Origin: AP-15 sp963724435
Lineage (GTDB): Bacteria > Pseudomonadota > Alphaproteobacteria > ATCC43930 > CGMCC-115725
Assembly: GCA_963724435.1 (NCBI GenBank)
Contig: CAVRUN010000015.1
Location: 164,096-228,095 of the forward strand
Direction: 5' to 3'
DNA: 64,000 bases
This document shows positions 25,269 to 34,529 of this stretch, piece after piece. A model generated the notes under the pieces. The model saw nothing but the letters and a program-made list of their open reading frames with translations, did not search any database and was not told the origin of the DNA. The translations under genes and the position numbers were made by a program. Each line of letters starts with the position of its first letter. The first letter of the stretch is position 1.

Positions 25269-26492
25269 ATGAACCGCCGCGACTTCCTTTGGCTCACGAC
25301 AGCGCCCGCTCTGCTGCCGGTCGGCCGTGGCGCGTTGGCGTCGACGGCAGGGGATGCGCCCAAGCGACTGATCGTCATTTTATTACGGGGTGCGGTTGAC
25401 GGGCTCAATATCGTCGTGCCGTACGCTGAGAGAGCCTATTACGACGCTCGCCAAACGATTGCGATCGGCCCCCCGGGTGGTGACGGCGGCGCGCTGCCGC
25501 TCGACAGCCATTTTGGCCTTCATCCTGCACTCCTCAGGCTGATTCCGTTATGGACCGATAAGAAACTCGCCTTTGTCCATGCAGCGGGCTCTAAGGATCC
25601 GACGCGTTCACATTTTGACGCGCAACTGTTCATGGAGAATGGCACGCCCGGGCGCAAAACAACGCCGGACGGATGGATGAATCGCCTGCTCGCGGAACTG
25701 CCCGCGCCGCATGGCCCGACAGACGCGCTCAGCATCGGAGTGACCCTGCCGCAAATCCTCAAGGGCAAGTTGCCGGTCGCCAATTTGCCGCTCGGTCCGC
25801 AGGCTTCGAGAGTAATGCCGCTCGACCGCGCCGAGATCGGGCAGGCATTCGATCGCCTCTACGCCAGAGATGACGCAATATCCGAGGCCTATCGCGAAGG
25901 GCGGGCGGCACGGGCCGAGCTGATCGGCGATCTACCGAGCGAGACGCATCAAGCCGATAACGGCGCCCCGCCGCCGAACAGCTTTCCCGCGCAGGCTGCG
26001 CGACTAGCCTACCTGCTTGTAAAGGATCGACGGATCCGCCTCGCTTTTGCCAGCCTCGGCGGCTGGGACACTCACGTTAACCAAGGCAGCAAAACGGGTC
26101 AGCTCGCCCGACATCTGGGGCTGCTGGGCGACGGCGCCGCCGCCTTGGCCAAGGGACTTGGAAAGGACTTCGACGACGCCGTCATTGTCGTGATTTCCGA
26201 ATTCGGCCGCACGGTGCACGAGAATGGCAATGGCGGGACCGATCACGGCCATGGCAATGTGATCTGGGTGCTGGGCGGGCGTGTTCGCGGTGGTCAGGTC
26301 TTAGGCGATTGGCCTGGTTTGGCGGCAAAGCAGCTTTACCAAGGCCGCGATCTAGCCGTCACCACAGATTTCCGGCTGGTCCTTGCAACGATCCTCGAGC
26401 GTCACCTCGGGCTCCGAGGCGAGCAGCTCGATCGGATATTCCCCGGGATGCCGCCGGCTCGATCCGGCATCGAGCAGATTCTGGCAGTTTGA
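25269..26492 (+). CDS. DUF1501 family secreted protein
   Basis: A 407-aa protein with a twin-arginine type start (MNRRDFLWLTTAPALLPVGR), predicted to be exported folded. The mature part has LIVILLRGAVDGLNIVVPYA near the N-terminus, SHFDAQLFMENGTPGRK (about 120), LAFASLGGWDTHVNQGSKTG (about 260), and VISEFGRTVHENGNGGTDHG (about 318). These are signatures of the DUF1501/sulfatase-like alkaline-phosphatase superfamily, with probable metal-binding Asp/His. The substrate is not known. The gene usually pairs with a DUF1800 gene, which is absent here. Confidence 0.85.
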   Translation: MNRRDFLWLTTAPALLPVGRGALASTAGDAPKRLIVILLRGAVDGLNIVVPYAERAYYDARQTIAIGPPGGDGGALPLDSHFGLHPALLRLIPLWTDKKLAFVHAAGSKDPTRSHFDAQLFMENGTPGRKTTPDGWMNRLLAELPAPHGPTDALSIGVTLPQILKGKLPVANLPLGPQASRVMPLDRAEIGQAFDRLYARDDAISEAYREGRAARAELIGDLPSETHQADNGAPPPNSFPAQAARLAYLLVKDRRIRLAFASLGGWDTHVNQGSKTGQLARHLGLLGDGAAALAKGLGKDFDDAVIVVISEFGRTVHENGNGGTDHGHGNVIWVLGGRVRGGQVLGDWPGLAAKQLYQGRDLAVTTDFRLVLATILERHLGLRGEQLDRIFPGMPPARSGIEQILAV

Positions 26493-26596
26493 TAAATCGC
26501 GAAGTGATCCGCCAACCCGGCCGCTTGCGGTTGACAAGGCGGGTCGCGGGCGCGCTTGCTGACCCGGATGCGAGCTAGATCGACAGCGAGAGCATC

Positions 26597-29095
26597 TTGA
26601 TCACACCGTCCCGTACGTCTCTCGGCCACGAAGAAGCTGTGTCACACCCGTCCGGTCCTGATTTCGAACTCGCCCGGCGATTACCGCCAAGTTTGCTTTA
26701 TCGGCGGTGCGATCCCGCTGAACTGCCGTTTGAGTTGTGCAGCGAGCTTGAAGAAGCTCCGGGGCTGATCGGACAGCAACGCGCTGTCGAGGCGATCCAG
26801 TTCGCCATGCGCATTCGCCGCAAGGGCTACAATGTCTACGCCCTTGGTCTCAGCGGCACCGGCCGGCACGGCATGGTCGAGGACCTGTTGCGCGAGCGGG
26901 CGCGCGGCGAGCCGACGCCCTCCGATTGGTGCTACATAAACAACTTCTCTGATCCGCAGCAGCCGCTTAGCCTGCGGTTGCCGCCGGGGCGCGCCGCGGG
27001 GTTGTCAGCCGCGATGAAGCGGCTGGTCACGGAATTGCGGGCGGCGTTACCGGCCGCCTTCGAACGTGATGAATATCGGATCCGTCGCGAGGCACTCGAG
27101 CAGCAGTTAAAGCAGCGCAGCGAACAATCCCTCGCGGCCTTGCAGCAACAAGCCGAGGTAAAGAACATCGCGTTGCTCCGTACGCCGATGGGTTTGGGCC
27201 TAGCTCCGCGCCGCGACGGAAAGGTGCTCGCACCCGATCTATTTGAAGCACTCCCAACCGGCGAGCGCGAGCGTATCCGCCACGACATCGAGGGAATACA
27301 GCACCAGCTCGAAACCATCATGCAGCAGGTACCGCAATGGGAGCGAGAGCATCGCGAGGCATTGCAGGCGCTCAATCGCGAGACTACCGGCTTCGCGATC
27401 TCCCATCTGATGGGCGAGTTGCGGGCAGGCTTTGCCGATCTCTCAGAGGTCGGTCGCTATCTCGATGCGGTCGAACAAGATGTAAAAGAAAACGCTGATG
27501 ATTTCCTGCCTTCACCCGCAATCGAGGCTTCAGCGGCAATCCCGGTGCCGCAAGCCGCAATCCCAGCGCTCGATGAAGCTCGTTTTCGTCGCTACCAGGT
27601 AAACGTCATCATCGATAACGGGGCGCAGCACGGGGCGCCGGTTGTCTATGAAGACAACCCGACCCATCAAAATCTAGTTGGCCGGGTCGAGCATTTGGCG
27701 CGGTTTGGCGCGCTGGTTACCGACTTCAACCTCCTGACCCCAGGCGCTCTCCATCGCGCCAATGGCGGCTATCTTATTCTTGACGCGCAGAAGCTGTTGA
27801 CCGGGAATCTCGGCTGGGCGTCCTTAAAGCGCGCGCTGAACGCCAGCCAAATCCGCATCGAGAGCTTGGAGCAGCTGCTGAGTATGGCAAGCACGGTCTC
27901 GCTTGCTCCCGAACCGATCCCGCTCGACGTCAAGATCGTGCTGATCGGCCCGCCCAATCTCTATTACTCGCTCAGTGCCTATGACGATGAATTCCCGGAT
28001 CTGTTCAAGATCGCCGCCGATTTTGACGATCGGGTTGAGCGCGCTCCGCAGACGACCTTGCTTTACGCCCGCCTGATCTGCGCGGTAGCTCGCCACGAGA
28101 AATTGCGCCCGCTCGACCGCGAGGCTGTCGCCCGTGTCATCGAGCAGGCCGCGCGTCTGGCCGGCGATTCCGGCAAGCTGTCGAGCAGCATGCGCGCCAT
28201 CAACGCCCTGCTGCGCGAATCCGATCAGCTCGCCGCGGACGCCGGCAAGGACGTAGTCGGAGTAACCGAAGTCCAGGCGGTGATCGACGCTCAGTTCCGC
28301 CGCGGCGATCGAATTTATCGGTCGCTGGAGGAGGAAATCGGCCGCGGCACTATCCGCATCGAAACCGATGGGAGCGCGATCGGCCAGGTCAACGGGTTGT
28401 CGGTGATCAGCCTCGGCGCTCTTTCTTTCGGCACGCCGAGTCGAATCACGGCTCAGGTGCGGCTTGGTCGCGGCGAGGTCGTCGATATCGAACGCGAGGT
28501 GGCACTCGGTGGCCCGCTACATTCCAAGGGCGTACTGATTTTATCAGGTTTCCTTGGCGGTCGGTTTGGCAACACCCGACCCCTGTCGCTCAATGCGAGC
28601 TTGGTCTTCGAACAATCTTATGGCGGCGTGGAGGGCGACAGCGCATCAGCCGCGGAGCTGTTTGCGCTGCTCTCAGCTTTGGCAGAAGCGCCGATAAAGC
28701 AATGCTTTGCGGTCACTGGCTCGGTCGATCAACGCGGTCAGATCCAGGCGATTGGCGGCGTCAACGAAAAGATCGAGGGGTTTTTCGACAGCTGCCGCCA
28801 GACCGGCTTTACCGGCCGCCAGGGTGTGATCATTCCAGCGAGCAATGTGCGGCATTTGATGCTGCGCCACGATGTTGTCGCTGCTGCGGCTGAGGGCCGG
28901 TTCACGGTCTATCCGATCGATACCGTCGATCAAGGTCTCGAGCTGTTGACGGGAGTCCCGGCTGGGGAGCTCGATACCGACGGCGCGTATCCGGCTGGTA
29001 CATTGAACCATTGCATAGCCGCTCGGCTCGACTCCTTTGCCGCTCGAGCCGCAGAGCTCGCCCGCAGCGCCTTTGCTCAGGGGGACCGCCGTTGA
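26597..29095 (+). CDS. Lon-like ATP-dependent protease (LonB/LonC type)
   Basis: An 832-aa single-chain AAA+ protease, cytoplasmic. The N-terminus (CDPAELPFELCSELEEAPG, GLIGQQRAVEAIQFAMRIRR) matches the AAA_32-type Lon family. The nucleotide loop is GLSGTGRHG, with Arg where Lys is usual, as is normal in this branch. A helical insert of about 180 residues follows. The C-terminal peptidase domain (GGVEGDSASAAELFALLSAL; AIGGVNEKIEGFFDSC) has the Ser682-Lys725 dyad. The start is uncertain: TTG at 26597 or GTG at 26639. It overlaps the next gene by TTGA. It probably degrades damaged proteins. Confidence 0.9.
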   Translation: MITPSRTSLGHEEAVSHPSGPDFELARRLPPSLLYRRCDPAELPFELCSELEEAPGLIGQQRAVEAIQFAMRIRRKGYNVYALGLSGTGRHGMVEDLLRERARGEPTPSDWCYINNFSDPQQPLSLRLPPGRAAGLSAAMKRLVTELRAALPAAFERDEYRIRREALEQQLKQRSEQSLAALQQQAEVKNIALLRTPMGLGLAPRRDGKVLAPDLFEALPTGERERIRHDIEGIQHQLETIMQQVPQWEREHREALQALNRETTGFAISHLMGELRAGFADLSEVGRYLDAVEQDVKENADDFLPSPAIEASAAIPVPQAAIPALDEARFRRYQVNVIIDNGAQHGAPVVYEDNPTHQNLVGRVEHLARFGALVTDFNLLTPGALHRANGGYLILDAQKLLTGNLGWASLKRALNASQIRIESLEQLLSMASTVSLAPEPIPLDVKIVLIGPPNLYYSLSAYDDEFPDLFKIAADFDDRVERAPQTTLLYARLICAVARHEKLRPLDREAVARVIEQAARLAGDSGKLSSSMRAINALLRESDQLAADAGKDVVGVTEVQAVIDAQFRRGDRIYRSLEEEIGRGTIRIETDGSAIGQVNGLSVISLGALSFGTPSRITAQVRLGRGEVVDIEREVALGGPLHSKGVLILSGFLGGRFGNTRPLSLNASLVFEQSYGGVEGDSASAAELFALLSALAEAPIKQCFAVTGSVDQRGQIQAIGGVNEKIEGFFDSCRQTGFTGRQGVIIPASNVRHLMLRHDVVAAAAEGRFTVYPIDTVDQGLELLTGVPAGELDTDGAYPAGTLNHCIAARLDSFAARAAELARSAFAQGDRR

Positions 29096-29916
29096 GCAAG
29101 CCGATCGAGAGGGTAGTCGTCGCTCTCGACGCAACAGCCGACATTCGTCCGGCGATCGACCTCGCGGCGCGGCTCGCTGCGGGTGTCGGTACGCCGCTGC
29201 ACGCGGTTTTTGTCGAAGACGAGGATTTGCTGAGCTTGGCTGGTTTGAAGGTCGCCCGGGAAATCGTCGCCGGCGCCGGCGCCGCGCCATTGACGACCGA
29301 GCAACTTGAACTTCAACTGCGCGCCGCCGCCATCCGCGCCCGCCAAGACCTCCTCGTTGCGGCCGAAATCCACGCCATCGAATATTCATTCGAAATCGTG
29401 CGCGGCAGCGCGCAAACCGCGCTCTCGGCAACTTCCGAGCGAGACCTGGTCGTTGCCGGCGCGCTTGCCCGGCCGGTAGCCGGACACCTACGCGTCGACT
29501 CAGGCTGGCTCGCCGCATACGAGTTGGCGCCGGGACCGATTCTCTTTGCGCGCAAGGGCGTTAAAAGAGCCGGCGGAACTGTCGCCTTGCTGCGAGACCG
29601 CAGCATGGCAGCGGGCCGGCTACTGCAAGCCGCGGCGCGGATCACCGCATCCGATGGCGGTATCCTTACCGTGATCTGTCCATCCGCACTCGCCGTCGCC
29701 GAAGTTTTTGTGGAATGGGTGGACGAGCAAATCGCACCTTCCGCCACACGACCCCGAATAGAGCCGGCCTCGGGCGACGCGGCCGAACTGGATGCCCGCA
29801 TCGCTGAGCTCGGCTGTGGATTGGTGGCGGTTTGCGCAGATACAGCGGAGGGTGATCCGAATAAACTCCGCGCGTTAAGCGAGCGCCTCGACTGCGATTT
29901 GTTAGTTGTCCGGTGA
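29092..29916 (+). CDS. Universal stress protein-like protein
   Basis: A 274-aa protein from TTG at 29092, which overlaps the protease stop, with GGGGA nearby. IERVVVALDATADIRPAIDL, AARLAAGVGTPLHAVFVEDE and the ATP-site like ERDLVVAGALARPV fit the universal stress protein fold for the first half. The second half (KRAGGTVALLRDRSMAAGRL) looks like a second, degenerate copy. It is coupled to the Lon-like protease, so a joint stress role is likely. It ends 15 bases into the convergent exporter operon. Confidence 0.65.
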   Translation: MSKPIERVVVALDATADIRPAIDLAARLAAGVGTPLHAVFVEDEDLLSLAGLKVAREIVAGAGAAPLTTEQLELQLRAAAIRARQDLLVAAEIHAIEYSFEIVRGSAQTALSATSERDLVVAGALARPVAGHLRVDSGWLAAYELAPGPILFARKGVKRAGGTVALLRDRSMAAGRLLQAAARITASDGGILTVICPSALAVAEVFVEWVDEQIAPSATRPRIEPASGDAAELDARIAELGCGLVAVCADTAEGDPNKLRALSERLDCDLLVVR

Positions 29917-30909
29917 AGTCGAGGGTGACCTCGTCCCGATCGCGGGATCCCCGGCTGGCTTATCAATCTGCACCGTCGCGGTCATCCCGGCGACCAGATG
30001 CACGCCTTCCGGCACCTGATCGATGTGGATGCGGACCGGAACGCGCTGCGCCAGCCGCACCCAGGTGAATATCGGGTTCACCGTTGCGAGACCCAGGTCA
30101 TTGGGTTGGGCGTTGGCGACATTGATCGCGCGGGCGATACTGTCGACATGGCCGTGCACGATCCGCCGATAGCCCATCAGCTTTATCGTCGCTGGGTCGC
30201 CTTTGCGGATGCGGTCGAGGTTGGTTTCTTCGAAATAGCCGTCGACCCAAAATGAATCGGAATCGACCAGCGAGATCAAGTTTTTGCCGACCGTCGCGTA
30301 ATCGCCGAGCTGAGCCAGCAGATTGGTGACATAGCCGTTAACAGGGGAACGGATCTCTGTCCGCTGGAGATTGACCCGCGCCTGGTTCAAATTTGCGACC
30401 GCCTGCTGATACGTCGCCTGGTCAGCGATAGCGGTGCTCTCGTAAGTCTGCTTTTCTTCCTTTGTCACCGCCAATTGGGTTAGCTGTTGCCGGCGCTGCG
30501 CCTCGCGCTGCGCGTTGTATGCAGTGACTTGCGCATGCTCCACCGCCGCTTGCGCAAGATCGACGGCGATTTTGTAGTCGGTCGGGTCGATCACCATCAA
30601 GAGATCGCCCTTGTGCACGAACTGATTGTCGGCAACCGGAAGCTTTACGATTTGACCGGCAACTTGCGGCGCCATCGTCACGACATAGACCCGCACCGTG
30701 CCGTCGCGCGTCCACGGCGCTTCGACATAGACGCGCCACATCTCGCGACCGAGGCCGACGGCCAGCGCAATCGCGATCAGTGTAAGTAGTAGCGGCAAGA
30801 TGCGGATGCGCCGCCGTCGGCGCGGAGCCAAGCCGGGCGTGAGAAGCGGGTCCGCAGCAGGCGCGTTCGGCGCGATGTCGGCGCGCGATCTCAGCCCGGT
30901 ATCGGCCAT
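29902..30909 (-). CDS. HlyD-family efflux membrane-fusion protein
   Basis: A 335-aa protein from ATG at 30909: one N-terminal membrane anchor (RILPLLLTLIAIALAVGLGR) followed by a biotinyl-lipoyl-like barrel (VYVVTMAPQVAGQIVKLPVA), a helical hairpin (about 110-180), TEIRSPVNGYVTNLLAQLGD and a beta-barrel. This is the EmrA/AaeA layout. It is the periplasmic adaptor for the FUSC permease encoded upstream in the same operon. It overlaps the DUF1656 gene by 19 bases. The longer reading upstream of 30909 is in another frame and was rejected. Confidence 0.9.
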   Translation of the reverse strand: MADTGLRSRADIAPNAPAADPLLTPGLAPRRRRRIRILPLLLTLIAIALAVGLGREMWRVYVEAPWTRDGTVRVYVVTMAPQVAGQIVKLPVADNQFVHKGDLLMVIDPTDYKIAVDLAQAAVEHAQVTAYNAQREAQRRQQLTQLAVTKEEKQTYESTAIADQATYQQAVANLNQARVNLQRTEIRSPVNGYVTNLLAQLGDYATVGKNLISLVDSDSFWVDGYFEETNLDRIRKGDPATIKLMGYRRIVHGHVDSIARAINVANAQPNDLGLATVNPIFTWVRLAQRVPVRIHIDQVPEGVHLVAGMTATVQIDKPAGDPAIGTRSPSTSPDN

Positions 30910-31109
30910 CTGGCGACCAGTAAAACCATCGACGACAGCACGATCATGTAGACAGAGAGCACAAACAAGGCCGGGTGCCAAACGTAGCGCAACAAACCAA
31001 AGCGGGCGGCGCCCCAGCGCAATGAAATTGTGACAAACCAAGCGGCCACCATGATCACCGACATCGGCGCGACATAGACGCCGAACAGGTTGATCTCGGT
31101 GAACCTCAC
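30891..31109 (-). CDS. DUF1656 family small membrane protein (AaeX-like)
   Basis: A 72-aa protein with two membrane helices (about 12-30 and 45-65), starting MRFTEINLFGVYVAPMSVIM, typical of DUF1656. In Escherichia coli, AaeX lies beside AaeA and AaeB, but its role is unclear. Here it sits between a FUSC permease and an HlyD adaptor, overlapping each, the usual order for the family. Confidence 0.9.
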   Translation of the reverse strand: MRFTEINLFGVYVAPMSVIMVAAWFVTISLRWGAARFGLLRYVWHPALFVLSVYMIVLSSMVLLVARWPIPG

Positions 31110-33163
31110 CCGGGCGATCCTGCGTCGAAGTAGGAGGGATGTTGGGTGAGCGCCTCGGAGATCGCAAGGATGAGGCCGCGCGCCCGAAGAGCGGCGGCGC
31201 CCGGACGAGAGGTAAGTGCCGTTTCAAGATCAGCAAACTTTGCGATCGCCGTTGCGCTGTTACCCTGTGCGACGGCCTCTAGCGCACCATCGGGGCCCGG
31301 GCTCAGATCGAACCGGCGACAGATGCGGCGCAGCTGGATGATCTGAGTACCTGCCGAGAACGCCGCCATGAGCTGCGAGCGCTGCAACGGTTGCGCCTGA
31401 TCCGGCAGCACCGCGAACCTGCTATACATGCTGGCCTCCCAATCGTCCGGCCTATCCGGGATCGGATCCGTCGCAAGGCGGCGCAAATCGCGCAATGTCC
31501 CCGCCAGCAGCCGGCGCGTTCGAAACGCCGGGGACAGCGGCGGCAGCAAGCGAAACGACAATGCGCCGGCGCCAATTCCGGCGACGATCGCCAAAGCCCC
31601 GTTATAGAATTGCTGTGTGTCATAAGTCATCGGGTTGCTGGGTGCTAGGAGCGGGACAAAGGGCGTCACAATTCCGGTAAAAATTGCTAGTTTCCACTGC
31701 AAGGCAAGGCAAGCGCCCAGCGGCACCAGTACCAAACCGATTATCAGGCTAAAGCCGGCAAAGGTCTCTACGTTCGGCAGCACCGCGAATTTGAGGGTCG
31801 CGGTAATAGCCACGCTTAGGAGGGCGCCGATCAAAAAGCTGATCGCCATGACGTAAGCCTGGTCGGCTCTCGCCGCGAATAGGGTGACGATGATGGCCGC
31901 GAATGTGATCGCATTGGCACCATCGGGCCATGCGGTGACGATCCAGAACAGCTCGGCGGCGCCGATCGCGACGAAGGCGCGCCCGCCATTGACCAGCGGG
32001 GGAAGCCAATCGGGGATGCGCAGGCGGCGGCTGCCGCGACCGCGATCAACTGGCTGGGCAGGATCGGCAACCAGTAAGGCCAGCCCGTTGAGAGCATGCG
32101 AGAGGCCGGCTAGCGCTTCACCTGCCTGGTCGGCGAGCAGCCGCAGCGACGGCACGGCCGCCGGCATGGCGACGAGCCTGCGCACCGCCACGTCACAGGC
32201 CTGGAGTGAGTGCGTCGGACCGACGATCCAGCGGGCCGCCGCGTCCTCTTCGGGCTTCGCGCGAAGCGGCTCCGGCACCCGGGCCAGCACCGCGCTTGCC
32301 TCTTGCCGGGCGCTCGGCTCCGGCAATCGCGCAAGCACAACCGCCGCCGTACGCCAACCGGCGAGAGCCGTCACCAAGCCGTCTAACGCGTTCTGCAAGA
32401 CCGGGGAGTGGTAGCGGAGTTGGGAGGATTCGCCGAGCGCTTCGTCGATGACCGGGTCGAGCGCGATGACTCGGCGGAGGAGTTCGCGCCGGATCGTCTG
32501 GGTGTTCTCGAATTCGGCTCCGGCGTTGACCAATGTGCCGATGAACCGGCTGGCGATCTCGGCCGAAATCGCGGCAAGTAGAGTGGCAAGCTGACGCCGG
32601 GCGCCGCCGAGATCGGTTACGGCGAGGACGATTCCGGCGCAGACGATGCCGATGCAGATTTCGCTGGCACGGTCCACGGCGAGCATGAAGGCCTGCCCGT
32701 TGAGGCCGCCGACGGCGCCGAGCTGATCGCTCGCGATGATCGCGGCGGTGTATCCGGCCAATGCCGCGGAATAGGCCGCGAAATTGCGCAAAAGTGTCGC
32801 TACGAGCGCGCATGCGGCGCCCCACAGCGCCAGGGTCACGAAAAAGGCGGCGCGGTTCTGCGGGAAGCACGCGGTCATGACCACGATCGCCACCGCGCCG
32901 ATCACGGTGCCGATCAGGCGGAACCAGCCCTTGCGCAACGAGGCGCCGAGATGCGGCTGACAGACGATCGCCGCGGTGGTACCGGCCCAATACGCGTTGT
33001 CGAGCTCGAGCCAGAACGCGACGTAAAGCGCGAGACAGACTGAAGCCCATAACCGCAAGCCAAAAAGCAGCGGCGGTACCGCTGCGACTGTTCCGCCCGT
33101 TGCAAGGTCTACCCATCGGGTAATCGGGCCCGGCGGCGCTTCCGACGTTTTCGCACCGCTCAT
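31106..33163 (-). CDS. FUSC-family aromatic acid/multidrug exporter
   Basis: A 685-aa inner-membrane protein with two blocks of predicted helices (about 25-185 and 385-530) separated by a soluble helical region, and a cytoplasmic C-terminus. This is the AaeB/FUSC arrangement. Signatures are LELDNAYWAGTTAAIVCQPH, GWFRLIGTVIGAVAIVVM and FVAIGAAELFWIVTAWPDGA. It starts 27 bases after purD and is linked by ATGA overlap to the DUF1656 gene. The substrate is not indicated by the sequence. Confidence 0.9.
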   Translation of the reverse strand: MSGAKTSEAPPGPITRWVDLATGGTVAAVPPLLFGLRLWASVCLALYVAFWLELDNAYWAGTTAAIVCQPHLGASLRKGWFRLIGTVIGAVAIVVMTACFPQNRAAFFVTLALWGAACALVATLLRNFAAYSAALAGYTAAIIASDQLGAVGGLNGQAFMLAVDRASEICIGIVCAGIVLAVTDLGGARRQLATLLAAISAEIASRFIGTLVNAGAEFENTQTIRRELLRRVIALDPVIDEALGESSQLRYHSPVLQNALDGLVTALAGWRTAAVVLARLPEPSARQEASAVLARVPEPLRAKPEEDAAARWIVGPTHSLQACDVAVRRLVAMPAAVPSLRLLADQAGEALAGLSHALNGLALLVADPAQPVDRGRGSRRLRIPDWLPPLVNGGRAFVAIGAAELFWIVTAWPDGANAITFAAIIVTLFAARADQAYVMAISFLIGALLSVAITATLKFAVLPNVETFAGFSLIIGLVLVPLGACLALQWKLAIFTGIVTPFVPLLAPSNPMTYDTQQFYNGALAIVAGIGAGALSFRLLPPLSPAFRTRRLLAGTLRDLRRLATDPIPDRPDDWEASMYSRFAVLPDQAQPLQRSQLMAAFSAGTQIIQLRRICRRFDLSPGPDGALEAVAQGNSATAIAKFADLETALTSRPGAAALRARGLILAISEALTQHPSYFDAGSPG

Positions 33164-33189
33164 AAGCGCAAGCCCGGCGCGATTCTACC

Positions 33190-34449
33190 TCAGCGGGGCC
33201 CGATGTCGCTTCGGCAGAAGCCCTGCGGCCAGTCGATTCGCTCGATCGCGGCATAGGCGCGGGCGCGCGCCTGATCGAAATCGGCGCCGAGCGCGGCGAC
33301 GTTGAGCACGCGTCCGCCATCGGCGATCACGCGCTCACCCTCGCGGCGAGTGGCCGCATGGAATATCTTGACGGCGGGATCGCTGCTTGCCTGATCGAGA
33401 CCGCAGATTTCGCTGCCGCGCTCCGGCTCATCGGGATAACCATTCGCCGCCATCACGACACATACTGCCGGATCGGCGCGCCAGCGCAGATCAACCTGGC
33501 GCAGTACGCCCTCGCGGGCAGCAATCATCGCCGGCAACGGGTCGCTGATCAGCCGCATCATCAGCACTTGCGTTTCCGGATCGCCAAAGCGGGCATTGAA
33601 TTCGAGCAGCGCTGGGCCCTTTTCGGTCAGCATCAGCCCGGCATAAAGGACACCTTTATAGGGACGCCCCTGCACCCTCATTGCCGCAACCGCAGGGAGC
33701 ATGATGCGGTCCATGATTTGGCCCTCGAGCGCCGGATTGAGAGCCGGCGCCGGTGATAACGCCCCCATGCCGCCGGTATTGGGGCCGGTGTCGCCATCGC
33801 CGAGGCGCTTGAAATCCTGGGCGGTGGCGAGTGGCAGCACGTTATTGCCATCCACGAAGGCGAAAAAGCTCGCCTCCTCGCCCTCGAGAAAATCTTCGAT
33901 AACGATTTGCTGCCCCGCTTGCCCGAAACGGCATTCGACCAGGGCGGCGTCGACCGCTCGGCATGCCGTATCGAGATCAGAGGCAATCGTGACCCCTTTG
34001 CCCGCGGCAAGCCCATCGACTTTGACGACGATCGTCGCGCCGCGCTCGGCGATGAACGCTTTGGCTGCGATCGGGTCGCGAAAGCTCCGGTGTGCCGCGG
34101 TCGGGATGCCGGCGTCGGCGCAAAGTTGCTTCATCGAGCCTTTAGAGGCTTCGATTGCTGCCGCTGCAGAGGTCGGACCAAATGCGGCGATACCCTCGGC
34201 TTCGAGCGCGTCGACGAGCCCCAGAACGAGCGGCGCTTCTGGTCCTACGACCACGAAATCAATTCTCTCGCGCCGGGAAAAGCCGACCAGCCCCGGGATG
34301 TCGCTGGAGCCGATAGGTACGCACTCGGCCTCCTCGGAGATCCCAGCGTTCCCGGGCGCGCAATACAGCCGATCAACGAGCGGCGAGGCTGCAATCGCCC
34401 AGGCGAGAGCATGCTCGCGCCCGCCGGAACCCACGATCAGCACGCGCAT
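33190..34449 (-). CDS. purD: Phosphoribosylamine-glycine ligase
   Basis: PurD ligates glycine to phosphoribosylamine with ATP in purine synthesis. The 419-aa protein has RVLIVGSGGREHALAWAIAA, then ATP-grasp features: CAPGNAGISEEAECVPI, KGSMKQLCADAGIPTA, VVKVDGLAAGKGV and FNARFGDPETQVLMMRL. Length and motif order are standard. It is divergent from xseA, with 80 bases between the start codons. It heads a leftward operon with the FUSC exporter genes. Confidence 0.97.
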   Translation of the reverse strand: MRVLIVGSGGREHALAWAIAASPLVDRLYCAPGNAGISEEAECVPIGSSDIPGLVGFSRRERIDFVVVGPEAPLVLGLVDALEAEGIAAFGPTSAAAAIEASKGSMKQLCADAGIPTAAHRSFRDPIAAKAFIAERGATIVVKVDGLAAGKGVTIASDLDTACRAVDAALVECRFGQAGQQIVIEDFLEGEEASFFAFVDGNNVLPLATAQDFKRLGDGDTGPNTGGMGALSPAPALNPALEGQIMDRIMLPAVAAMRVQGRPYKGVLYAGLMLTEKGPALLEFNARFGDPETQVLMMRLISDPLPAMIAAREGVLRQVDLRWRADPAVCVVMAANGYPDEPERGSEICGLDQASSDPAVKIFHAATRREGERVIADGGRVLNVAALGADFDQARARAYAAIERIDWPQGFCRSDIGPR

Positions 34450-34529
34450 TACTTGTCCCCGCTCTCTCTAGGCCGGCGGGCGGATGATCAGCCTGCCGCA
34501 TCGCTCTTACCGCCCACCTCCCATATTAT

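Noticed and set aside
30910..31236. An upstream extension of the HlyD gene to 31236
   Set aside because: It would run through the DUF1656 gene in a shadow frame; the ATG at 30909 gives the normal family N-terminus.
32193..33320. A 375-aa frame overlapping the FUSC permease and purD end
   Set aside because: Same-strand shadow in another frame, Arg-rich, spanning two real genes.
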